A stretch of DNA of 64,000 nucleotides from Cryphonectria parasitica EP155 (lineage: Eukaryota > Ascomycota > Sordariomycetes > Diaporthales > Cryphonectriaceae), in NCBI RefSeq assembly GCF_011745365.1, contig NW_024468909.1, positions 3,844,001-3,908,000 on the forward strand, read 5' to 3'. This document shows positions 47,094 to 56,754 of the stretch, piece by piece. The translations under genes and the position numbers were made by a program. Under the pieces are notes generated by a model. That model searched no databases, was not told the DNA's origin, and worked only from the letters and a program-made list of their open reading frames with translations. Within the stretch, counting starts at the first letter, position 1. Every line of letters begins with the position of its first letter.

Positions 47094-48267
47094 AACCCAG
47101 TATGCGGCTTGCCCGCGGTATACAGACTGGTGGAGGGAGGCGTGCCAGTGTTCGAGGGCTGCCTGAATTCCCAGGGCACTATCGAGGAGATCTTGTGCCA
47201 TAAATCTGCGCGCTGTCGTTGCGTCGAGGCTGAGTAGGTGGTCGAGTTGCTGGAGCAGCGCGGGAATCGAGGAGAGGATGTCGAGGAGATGATCAAAGGG
47301 CGCCTTGGGGTGACGCTCCCACGGCGTGGCTATCCATTCTGCTTCACCGCAGAAGACCGGCTTGCGGTTGATCAGGCCTGTAACAATGGCGGCTGGTCGG
47401 TAAACTCGTACGAAGAAGTGATGGGCAGGAAAACTTGTGAAGCTGCCTGGGCCCATCTGTCTGATCTTGTCTTCCTGGTCCAGAGGGCCTTCCCAGGCTG
47501 ACACACCGGTGTATGCCAAAGACGAGTTGTAATCAAAGAGGTAGAGCAACATGCTGTCTGAAGCGGACGCCATAGAAGCTAGGCAATGCGCCTGCAGTTG
47601 AAACTCCTCATTTCCGTATCGTGGCTGGATGTCGACGGGCGTATAGGCCGGCAGAGTAAGCAAGGTCGTCCTGCTCCCTGCACTGTTTGTTCTTCCGTAG
47701 GCCAGAGCCGGCATGTACAGTGCGGCGATTCGAAGCTGGTAGGTTTTGCCAGACTTGGACAAAGGCACGACATCGTCCCAGGCAGAACGGAGAGGCTTGA
47801 CGGGAGAAAGGCGCGAAGACGATTCTGGCACTGGCGAGGCCTGTCTTGATGATGATGCAGTATCGCTTTGGGATTTCGAATTTCGTGGAGGGTGGGAACT
47901 GCATCTTCCCTTGTCCTCGACAGTACCGACGATGAAGATGGTCTCTCGTTCTGATTTTCCATCAAGTCAGTTCTATCAAGTTCGACCTGTGTTACTTACC
48001 AAATAGTCATTCTTTTGCACTCCAACTTCACTCCCCAGATGCAAAGATTGGGGTCAGAAAAAAAAAAGAAAAAAAGACATACCATATCCCTGACACTCTC
48101 GTCCAGAGTCTATACACTTTTTGCACAGCGGACGCTGATTATCACACTATACAAGAACATCAGTCGAGCTGACAGTAGGAAGAAGCCTGCCGATGGGCCG
48201 AACGTACCTTGACTCTCCTGGCTCTGCAGGTGTTGCATCCTTTGTATTTGCCGGGCACGCCCACCAT
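46518..48267 (-). CDS. Zn2Cys6 transcription factor
   Basis: Three exons: 48267-48208, 48146-48083, 47950-46518 (donors GTACGT and GTATGT; introns 61 and 132 nt), coding 518 residues. Residues 1-10 are MVGVPGKYKG. The binuclear zinc cluster has Cys at 11, 14, 21, 28, 31 and 38, with the basic run RARRVK before Cys21; the motif continues GYERETIFIVGTVEDKGRC, a signature of a common fungal subfamily. The first intron splits the cluster between Lys20 and Cys21. The C-terminal part is a helical region without a clear hydrolase or other domain. A poly-Ser tract (about 47057-47093) and a poly-His tract (about 47013-47039) interrupt it, coded by CTG- and ATG-type triplet repeats on the plus strand. 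The cluster predicts DNA binding in the nucleus; target genes are unknown and no biosynthetic cluster lies next to it. Confidence 0.9.
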
Positions 48268-49800
48268 ATTGATTAGCTGAGATTAGAATCTCGGACAAGT
48301 GACGATGAGTATCATCCGAGGATCCTGGATTCGATGAAGAGGAAGCTCGAGCAGTCACAGGACGTAGCATACAAGATAGAGACATGCTTCTTGGGCTTCC
48401 AGAACAAACCGATGAGGTCGCGTCTACGGGAAGATATAGCATGATTCTCAGTGGGAAAAAGAAAAAGAAAAAGAAGAAGAAAAGCTGTGGGGGCCAGATA
48501 TAATACTTTAAGTGCCTTGGCTAGCTATAATACACGCCCTGGGCCTAGACAAATAGGTTCATCCGTTGCGCACGCACATCAACATGTCTTATGAATCCTC
48601 CCGACTATGATTAGCGGGCATACAACTTGGGGGCAAGGGTTCGCTCGACTTGGTACAAGTGGGCATCAAAACGAACAAGACCACGAATGGACGATACAGG
48701 ACACCGACCAGGCTCGAAATTTTGTCCCTATTGGAACGAAGGAGCGGGAGGGAGGGGCCGAGAAGAGAAACGTCATGGTTGAGAGGGTTACGGCACAAGA
48801 GGCGAATGGGAGACGACAACTTTCCCCAGCAGACGAGGAGGCCTGTGAAAAAAAGGCAACTCTCCACCGTCGCTTCTAGGTTGTGACGACGCCTTACACG
48901 GCTGACTGTGGAGGAGCGGGTAGCTTTAGGATCGCTAGGACGGCAGACATGATCCACACAAGAATAGACCAGCTATATGACCGTATGGTATAGCAGATTG
49001 GGATTGCCGGCTCGCAAAGAAGCCGAGCTTGGTGGCCCTGGTCCGCAATGGAGTGAGTGACAGGGTGCATTTCCTCGTTGCCTGCGTTCCTGCGCGATGG
49101 CTCATTGAGTGCCGACCCACCTCAGCTGCAGGACCGGACCCTAGAGCATAGCGCACGCAGCTCAAACCTTGCAAAGGCCTGAACCTGTGTAGGAAGACAA
49201 CTTACACGGTCTGGGGTGCCCAAGCTGATGTGTGGTGCAGACCGGCTGTCGCTGTGTAAGTGTATATGCTGCGTAGTCCGCGAATTGTCCCTTACTCCAC
49301 CACCCTGGGCCATAGGGCTGACAGGGCGCCCGAAGTCGTCAAAACGAGGGGTCGCTGATGGCCCGCCCGTCCATCCTTTCGGGTCCGCTACCGCACAGTC
49401 TAAGCCTGGAACTTACTACATGTCCCTCTGCACAAGTGCGTCTAGTACTATAGTACAATGGATCAAGCTAGCTCTCTGGGGGGCCGCAATGCTAGGCATG
49501 CCTAGATACGTCGATCCATCGCGGGATGTTGTTGAATTGCCGTTAGACGTTGACCGGAACGACGAGCACCAGAAAAAGGTAGAGTGTTAGGATGCTTTTT
49601 GGAATACCGAACCGCCCACATGCTCGAGATAAGTAGAAGTCTCGCCAATTTAGGTGGCGCTACTCAGCCACTGCCGGGGGTATTGGCCTCCAGGTGGTGG
49701 CATGCTAATTTGGTAGCCTATTCAAAAACGGGGCGTCTAACGCTTTGACCATGAAGTACTGTTCTAGGGGATAATTGTATCTAGGCACATGATTTGCACC
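48268..49800. other. Intergenic region without supported gene
   Basis: It holds the transcription-factor promoter on one side and the 3' flank of the dehydrogenase gene on the other. A frame of 124 codons at 49216-49590 plus shows no family. A short A/G-rich run lies near 48450-48480. Confidence 0.5.
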
Positions 49801-51609
49801 TCATATATACTTGTAAGGGTTCATGATTCCGTTCTATTCAGGATATTGGTCAGCCGCTCGGTCAATCTCGGGCATTTGGTGCGTAAAACAAACGGTGTGG
49901 GCAAAATGGAAAGAAGAAGAAACAAAAAGAAGAAGAAAACAAAAAAGGGGTGGGGGCAAAGGAAAGGGGGGAAAGGGCAAAAGAGGTCTTCTCACCGGAT
50001 CGTAGAGGTTCTTGATCTGCTTCATCAGACCAATCATGTTGTCACTGCGGCTATAGCCGATGAACTTCTTCTTCGCCAGGCCGAGTCCGTGCTCAGCGCT
50101 GATACTGCCTTCGTGCTTCTGGATCCACTCAAAGACGTAAGGTTCCAGGACCTTTTCGACTTCCTTGTCGTACCGCCTCACGCAGACGTTGAGGTGCAGG
50201 TTCGAATCACCCATGTGGCCATACCCAACCACGTCGACGACCGGGTACTCGTCCGTCTCACCCATCAGCCCAGCAGTCTGGATCTTGGCCTTGACATCCT
50301 CGACCAGCTGGTAGAGGGATTTCAGTGGTATCGAGACGTCGTACTTGTAGACGCCTCCGAACGCGCCAGACGACTCTGAGATGCCTTCCCGCCACCCCCA
50401 GAGCGACTTAATCTGCGTCTCGTCCTGCGCTACCACACCGTCCGACACGATCTCCTTGCCCATGACATCCTCGAGAAAGGCCTCCAGCTTCTCGCTGTCG
50501 TGCTCCGAGTTCGAGCCGCTCGTTTCGATGAGGCAGTAGAAAGGGTACTGGCTCTCCAGGGGGAAGTTGTTTTTGGTGACCCTCCGCACGAGCTCTTGGC
50601 TCTCGTTGTCCATGAGCTCGAACGCCGACAGGATCTCCGACAGCTGCCCCTTGGCCTCGCGGAAGGCCTGTTGGACCTTCTCGTACGATTCCAGGCCGAA
50701 AAAGGCAACATTGACCGCCTTGGACCTCTGAGGACAGTGGATGGAGAGCCCGGTGATGATGCCAATCGTGCCCTCAGCTCCGATGAACAGCTGCTTAATA
50801 TCGTAGCCGGTGTTGTTCTTCCTCAGCTTGAAGAGATCGTCCACCACTGTGCCGTCGGGTAGCACCGCCTCGATGCCCAGCACGCTGCCGTGCAGGCTGC
50901 CGTACCTCAGAAGCCTCAGACCACCGGCATTCGTCGCGACATTGCCTCCGATGTGGCAGGATCCCTTTGCAGCCAGGTCCAGAGGAAAGATATAGCCTCT
51001 TTCCGCCAGGTAGTTGTCGACAACCTCAAGCACAGAGCCAGCGTCGGCTGTGAGCACGCCACTGACCTCATCAAAAGACCGAATCTGGTTCATCCGGCTC
51101 ATGTTGATGACAATCTCATCAAAAACAGGGACAGATCCTCCCACCAGGCCAGTGTTGCCACCCTGCGGGACGACCGCCAGCAAATTGTCGTTGCAGTACT
51201 TTAGGACTTTGCTGACCTCCTCGGTGGAGCCGGGCTTCAACACAAGCCTGCAGTGACCCTGATACTTTTTCATCCAGTCGCGGTTGAAGGGCTCCATATC
51301 ATCTACCGCTGCCTCGTTGGTGACAGCGTCCAGAACGGCAGCGCCACTGCCGAGGAGTTCCTTGAAGTACTTGACATGGTCTTCCGTGAGCTGCGAAAAC
51401 CTCGAGTCTCTCTTGATCTCAGGATATGAGTCTGTGGTGAATTTGGCATTGCAGGCTGTGGAAGACCTGAATTGCCTGGCCGTCGTCGTCGAGATGGTCC
51501 TGGTGGCTGCGACTGAAAAATATGACGAAACTGGCCGTGAGTAGAGCGCAGAGGTATTGGCCTTCTCGGCTCTAGCTAGAGCACGAGTGATACGAAACCT
51601 AGAGGCCAT
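49801..51609 (-). CDS. DLD2: Mitochondrial FAD-linked D-2-hydroxyglutarate/D-lactate dehydrogenase
   Basis: Exon 1 51609-49996 and a short last exon 49833-49801 (NGIMNPYKYI, stop), joined in phase 0 across a 162-nt intron (donor GTGAGA, branch GCTGAC, acceptor AATAG); 548 residues. The first 50 residues are Arg/Ser/Ala-rich without acidic runs, a mitochondrial presequence. An FAD-binding PCMH domain follows (PQGGNTGLVGGSVPVFDEIV, then LDLAAKGSCHIGGNVATNAG and RYGSLHGSVLGIEAVLPDG), then the FAD-oxidase C-terminal domain with GYGHMGDSNLHLNV and SAEHGLGLAKK, the metal and substrate site residues. Sequence features match the Dld2/D2HGDH branch better than cytochrome-linked Dld1. The reaction is oxidation of D-2-hydroxyglutarate or D-lactate to the keto acid. 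Without the last exon the protein would lose the conserved end. Confidence 0.93.
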
Positions 51610-52107
51610 CTTGCAGTAGAGATGTGGATTAGAAGGGGAGGGCGGGAGGACAACGACCTGGCGACCTACAAGTCTCTTGGAGGAAAGAGAGAGACGGAGA
51701 TATATACAAGCATTACCAAGACTTACGGAGAATCACTTCACCGGCCCGTGATTTTTCAGGTACGGCGCCTTACCCTGAACCCTGGATAGATAGTCCTTGG
51801 TGCAGAACTACCAGTGACTGGTACGTACCCGTGTCGTAGCGGGTGCTGTGGGTCTTGACAGGGATTTGGTACAGCTTCCAGCAACCCAGCTTCGTCGTCA
51901 GAGCTGCAGCCTGCCTCTCCTGCCTGCCATACACACACTCACTCAACCTCACATCGCGCGTCGCATCACATCCCCATTCCATCCGCCCACCCGACGGATT
52001 CCCCGAAGTCTACGACCCATCAGCACACACCATACCTCTCGCTTTCTTCGTCCATCCACTTCTACACCCATCTACATACGTGAGACAGCTTCGAGAACAC
52101 AGGCAAG
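51610..52107. promoter_or_regulatory. Divergent promoter, dehydrogenase / proteasome alpha-4
   Basis: About 500 bp separate two outward-facing start codons. There is a C/T-rich stretch before the proteasome start. No specific site is claimed. Confidence 0.6.
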
Positions 52108-53098
52108 ATGGCTTCAGGATACGACAGAGCTCTCTCAGGTAAGCACCCCCACGGATTGAGTTGAGCGAAAACACAAAGCTAATAGATGAACCTCGTTAGT
52201 CTTTAGGTTTGCACCAGACTATCTCCCACCACCAAGTTTCCCGAACTGACATGTTGCAGTCCTGATGGACACGTCTTCCAGGTGGAGTACGCAGGCGAAG
52301 CTGTCAAGAGAGGTACATGTGCGGTCGGAGTCAAGGGCAAGGATATCGTGGTTTTGGGATGCGAGAAGCGCTCAGCAATGAAACTACAAGACACACGAAT
52401 CACACCATCTAAGATCGGCCTCATCGACACCCATGTCTGTCTCGCCTTCGCCGGTCTGAACGCCGACGCCAGAATCCTCGTCGACAAGGCGCGGCTAGAG
52501 GCACAATCCCACCGCCTGAACCTGGAGGACCCCGTCACCATCGAGTACATCACAAAGCACGTGGCCGGAGTTCAGCAGCGATACACTCAGCGCGGTGGTG
52601 TCCGGCCCTTCGGCATTAGCACCCTGGTTGTTGGGTTCGACCACGGCAGCAAGGTGCCGCGGCTCTACCAGACCGAGCCTTCTGGCATCTACTCGGCATG
52701 GTATGCATTTCTTGTGATGTCCTACCTCCTGAGCATGCCCGCGTACTAACACCCATACCAGGAAGGCCAACGCCATCGGACGGTCGAGCAAGACGGTGCG
52801 CGAGTTCCTGGAGCGAAACTACAAGGAGGATATGGACCGCGAGCAGACGATACGTCTGGCAATCAAGTCACTGCTGGAGGTTGTGCAGACGGGTGCCAAG
52901 AACATCGAGATAGCCATCATGGCACCAGGCAAGACGATGGAGATGCTGCCCGTCGAGGATATTGAGAGCTACGTCAAGAACATTGAGCAGGAGAAGCAGG
53001 AGGAGGCTGCGAAGAAGAAGGGCGGCCGGTCGACCGGTGCAGGAAGCTCTTCGGTACCATCCAGGGCCGCCGGTACCGAGACTGCCGATGACCAATAG
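52108..53098 (+). CDS. PRE6: 20S proteasome alpha-4 subunit
   Basis: Four exons: 52108-52138, 52200-52206, 52260-52700, 52762-53098; 271 residues. Exon 2 is only 7 nt (TCTTTAG); it is required to give the invariant alpha-subunit signature [17 protein letters not shown]. Introns are 61, 53 and 61 nt; the last has a perfect ACTAAC branch site. Later features are [39 protein letters not shown] and [13 protein letters not shown], all typical of alpha-4 (yeast Pre6, human PSMA7). The C-terminal tail is Lys/Ser-rich ([16 protein letters not shown]). The subunit forms part of the outer ring of the 20S core that gates entry of substrates. Confidence 0.96.
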
Positions 53099-53306
53099 AC
53101 CGGGCGGGTAAAGCAACGAAATAAGACAGCCAACCCGATACGCGCTGCATGATAGAGAGGGACCATTGTACAGTATGACTTCATGACCGGGCGCGTCTAC
53201 GGTGCCTCGTAATGATATTTTCCTTGACGCCAATGCTCGAGAACTCTTCCGTATGATGGTATTCGTGACTCCTCCCGTTTCTATTAGACGTCATTTCCCT
53301 CCATCC

Positions 53307-53818
53307 TCACCCCAGCCTGTTCGCATCTTCATCAGGGTCGAATATTGTCTTCAGCTCTTGCTGCTTCACCCGATCATCCTTCAACATCCTGTTGTCCACC
53401 CGTGCATCCTCACCCTCGACCCTGAGTGCTGGCTTGGGCGTCAGAGCCTCGAGCACAAAATGATTGTCGCAGTGTGGGCAGTATTCGTCGGCCTCCTCAA
53501 ACTCCTGGGCGTCCTTGCGGAAGCACTTCTTGCACTTCTTGCAAGCGAAGATCATCTCGAACCGCTGTAACAGCGGATGCGTCTCTTGCTCCTGATGGCA
53601 CTCAACGCAGTCGAACCATTTTTTGCCTAGTCATTGGAACGTCAACCAAATGCTGCGTCGTCAGAGGTCGAGGGCTGGGATATGGGCGGCGTACAACATG
53701 GCGACCTGATCGATACCTGAGCATTGAGGATGTGTTTGCTGCAAAGAATTTGTCAGCTGGGATAACTCGTACACTCGTACCCTGGCTTTGGCTTTGAAAG
53801 CCCGTATACTGACCACAT
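53307..53818 (-). CDS. CHY-type zinc-finger protein
   Basis: Three exons: 53818-53814 (ATGTG only, 5 nt), 53738-53695, 53626-53307; introns 75 nt (GTCAGT donor, GCTGAC branch) and 68 nt (GTACGC donor); 122 residues. The protein starts MCKHILNAQVSIRSPCCKKW, then FDCVECHQEQETHPLL, FACKKCKKCFRKDAQEF and YCPHCDNHFVLEAL, giving the CxH...CC...CxxCH...H...CxxC...CxxC set of zinc ligands of the CHY domain. The C-terminus is charged (DDRVKQQELKTIFDPDED). Yeast Hot13 has a related domain and helps import of small Tim proteins, but this protein is a separate fungal branch and its role is not known. Missing the 5-nt exon would lead to a wrong start call. Confidence 0.87.
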
Positions 53819-54240
53819 ATTTGCGGAGGTAGGTGTGAATATGCTGTAGACAAAAAGTGGTATGCCTCTTCCAAAGTCACAATCGACCTGATTTCTAAGG
53901 CGGGCGCGTGGAACACGTCTCGGCAGATAAACGAATATAATAGGCTAGCTAATCCACTTTCCTTGGGCGACTCCGGTGTAGTGGAACTGCTGCAAGGGGT
54001 GGCGGTAGGCTCTATCGATAAGGGGGTTATTACATACTAGGTCCGGACCATCCATTCTAAGCGTCAGACAGTCTTGCACTCTTTCCTCGTAGCCTTTCTT
54101 TTCTTTCGCCTCACATCGCCGATTTGTCTCTCGACGGTGTCATCGGAGGCACTGCTCTCCTTGCCTTTTCCATTCCTTCATTTTCTACTCCAGGCACTCA
54201 CTGTATCTCTGCAAGCTCACAGGTCGCGCGAGCAACAGCC
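53819..54240. promoter_or_regulatory. Divergent promoter, CHY protein / SSL2
   Basis: 422 bp lie between the two outward-facing ATGs. C/T-rich stretches stand near 54085-54200. An upstream in-frame ATG at 54124 exists for SSL2 but lacks any conserved sequence. Confidence 0.6.
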
Positions 54241-56754
54241 ATGGCCCCGAAGCGCAAGGCGGGCGCCGTCGGCGGCATCACCAAGGCTGGTAGGCCCTCC
54301 AAGGGCTCGACCCCTGGCCCGGCGACACCTCGAAGCCTTGCCAGCGACTCTAGCGATGTTTCTGACAATGAAGCGGATGTCGAAATCCCGGAGGAGATGC
54401 GCAAGAGCATGGTCAAGTTCGACACCAGCTCTGACGAGCATAGATACAGCATGGGCCGTGGCGTTCACGACATGGCGTCGAGACATTTCGATAGCAGTAG
54501 AGACTTCACTGCATTGAGACCCAAACACGACGCTCACAACAGGCCGCTATGGATACAGGGCAACTTCGTCATCGTCCTCGAGAGCTTCCATCAGCTCGCA
54601 CCGCAGGCCCAAGACTTCCTTGTCACCGTCGCCGAGCCTGTGTCACGACCCCAGTTTCTCCACGAGTACAAGCTCACCACCCACAGCCTCTACGCCGCCG
54701 TATCCGTTGGACTCAACCCGAAAGACATTATATCCACACTCGAGCGCTTTTCCAAGACTCCGGTACCCAGCAATGTCAAGGGCTTCATCTCAGCGTGCGG
54801 CAGGAGTTATGGCAAGGTCAAGTTGGTCCTGCGGAATACCAAATATCTCCTGGAGACCACAGATCCAGAGGTGCTTCAGATGCTCTTGAAGGACCCAGAC
54901 ATCTCGGCCTGTCGAGTGCACGGCGCCGAGCAGATTACAACGAGCGCCCCAAAAATGTCGGGTTTGGCCATTGCGGGAACGAAGGAGGCTGCTGGCATTC
55001 GCGAGGCTGAAGGACTCAACACCGCGGAGCAGGCTGCTGCGAACCCCTCCGAGAAAGAGGTCTACGCTGCTTTGAACGACGATGATGACGACGATGACCA
55101 AGAGGTTGTCCATGCGTTTCAAATCCGAGACGATGCGGTCGAGACGGTCACAAAGCGGTGCCAGGAGTTGCAGTACCCCGCGCTGGAGGAATATGACTTC
55201 AGAAATGATAATATCAACGCCAATCTCGAGATTGACTTGCAGCCTTCTACGCAGATCAGGCCATACCAAGAGAAGAGTCTCAGCAAAATGTTTGGCAACG
55301 GTCGGGCCAAGAGTGGCATTATCGTGCTCCCTTGTGGCGCCGGCAAGACCCTCGTCGGCATCACAGCTGCGTGCACGATCAAGAAGGGCGTAATCGTGTT
55401 AGCAACCAGCAACATGTCAGTTATCCAGTGGAGGAACGAATTCATCAAGTGGTCCAACATCAATCCCGACGATGTGGCCATCTTCTCTTCAGACCATAAA
55501 GAGACTTTCAGTGGCAATACCGGTGTCATCGTTACGACCTATTCTATGGTCACGGCAACTCAGAAGCGATCGCATGAGTCTTCTAAGATGATGGACTTTC
55601 TCAGGAAGAGAGAATGGGGCCTCATGCTTCTCGACGAGGTGCATGTCGTTCCCGCCAACATGTTCAGAAAGGTTATTGGCAATATCAAGGCCCACTCAAA
55701 GCTTGGCCTGACGGCTACCCTCCTCCGAGAGGACGACAAGATTGAGGACCTGAACTTTCTCATCGGCCCGAAGCTCTACGAGGCCAACTGGATGGAGCTG
55801 TCGCAGCAGGGCCACATCGCAAGGGTTCAATGCGCCGAGGTTTGGTGTCCCATGCCAACTGAGTTCTACGACGAGTACCTGAAAGCTGCGACGCGGTCGA
55901 GGTCGTTGCTCTACGTCATGAACCCGCTCAAGATGCAGGCATGCCAATACCTCATCACCTACCATGAATCCCGTGGCGACAAGATCATTGTTTTCTCCGA
56001 TGACGTGTACGCGCTGGAATTCTACGCTCGGAAGCTGATGAAGCCTTATCTTTATGGTGGCACTAGCAACGCCGAGAGGCAGGAGATTCTGCAGCGATTC
56101 CGCGATTCTTCGGAGTGTAACACGATCTTTCTTTCCAAAATCGGTGACACCTCCCTCGACCTTCCTGAGGCGACGTGCCTGATTCAGATTTCTGCCCAGT
56201 ATGGTTCCCGTCGTCAGGAGGCCCAGCGCCTTGGTCGCATCCTGCGGGCCAAACGACGTAACGACGAGGGCTTCAATGCGTTCTTCTACTCGCTCGTTTC
56301 CAAAGACACGCAGGAAATGCTCTTTTCCTCGAAACGCCAGGCTTTCCTGGTCGACCAAGGCTACGCTTTCAAGGTGATCACAACGCTGCACAATATCGAA
56401 AAGACACCCAACTTGTGCTTCGCAACCGCGCAGGAGCGCCGTGAGCTCCTCCTGGGTCTGCTTGACGACATGGAGAAGAATAAATCTCAAGCCGAGTATG
56501 ACCGTGAGAACAATGCGCTCGTGGCAGACGGCAACCTGTTCAACTCGAAGAAGCCCGGAGCTAGGCCCAAGCCCAGACCCAACAAGATGGTGCGACGCGG
56601 TGCACACCTGCTGGCGGACCTCAGCGGCGGACAGGACATGGCATACGTGGAGCAGAACAAGCCAGCTAGGGGTAAGAAGAAGGTTGCGCACAGTGACTTC
56701 TTCAAGAAACAACAGCGTGACAAGGACAGACGTAAGAAACTGGTCAATGAGTAA
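54241..56754 (+). CDS. SSL2: TFIIH DNA helicase/translocase SSL2 (XPB/RAD25)
   Basis: A single exon of 837 residues starting MAPKRKAGAVGG; the frame is open from an ATG at 54124, but those 39 residues look like leader. An N-terminal DNA-damage-recognition-like region is followed by an Asp-rich tract (about residues 280-287) and a superfamily 2 helicase core: QIRPYQEKSLSKMFGNG, Walker A LPCGAGKT near 362-369, DEVH near 464-467, LTATLLREDDK with the RED motif, and helicase C domain with FLSKIGDTSLDLPEA and QRLGRILRAKRR. The C-terminus is basic (KKKVAHSDFFKKQQRD). The protein opens promoter DNA as part of TFIIH and takes part in nucleotide excision repair. An essential gene, complete and intact. 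Confidence 0.97.
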   Translation: MAPKRKAGAVGGITKAGRPSKGSTPGPATPRSLASDSSDVSDNEADVEIPEEMRKSMVKFDTSSDEHRYSMGRGVHDMASRHFDSSRDFTALRPKHDAHNRPLWIQGNFVIVLESFHQLAPQAQDFLVTVAEPVSRPQFLHEYKLTTHSLYAAVSVGLNPKDIISTLERFSKTPVPSNVKGFISACGRSYGKVKLVLRNTKYLLETTDPEVLQMLLKDPDISACRVHGAEQITTSAPKMSGLAIAGTKEAAGIREAEGLNTAEQAAANPSEKEVYAALNDDDDDDDQEVVHAFQIRDDAVETVTKRCQELQYPALEEYDFRNDNINANLEIDLQPSTQIRPYQEKSLSKMFGNGRAKSGIIVLPCGAGKTLVGITAACTIKKGVIVLATSNMSVIQWRNEFIKWSNINPDDVAIFSSDHKETFSGNTGVIVTTYSMVTATQKRSHESSKMMDFLRKREWGLMLLDEVHVVPANMFRKVIGNIKAHSKLGLTATLLREDDKIEDLNFLIGPKLYEANWMELSQQGHIARVQCAEVWCPMPTEFYDEYLKAATRSRSLLYVMNPLKMQACQYLITYHESRGDKIIVFSDDVYALEFYARKLMKPYLYGGTSNAERQEILQRFRDSSECNTIFLSKIGDTSLDLPEATCLIQISAQYGSRRQEAQRLGRILRAKRRNDEGFNAFFYSLVSKDTQEMLFSSKRQAFLVDQGYAFKVITTLHNIEKTPNLCFATAQERRELLLGLLDDMEKNKSQAEYDRENNALVADGNLFNSKKPGARPKPRPNKMVRRGAHLLADLSGGQDMAYVEQNKPARGKKKVAHSDFFKKQQRDKDRRKKLVNE

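Noticed and set aside
54124..54240. Start of SSL2 at the upstream in-frame ATG
   Set aside because: The 39 extra residues are Ser/Thr-rich and unlike the family; MAPKRKAG at 54241 is the usual type of start for fungal SSL2.
55696..56712. Minus-strand frame of 338 codons over SSL2
   Set aside because: A shadow of the helicase exon.
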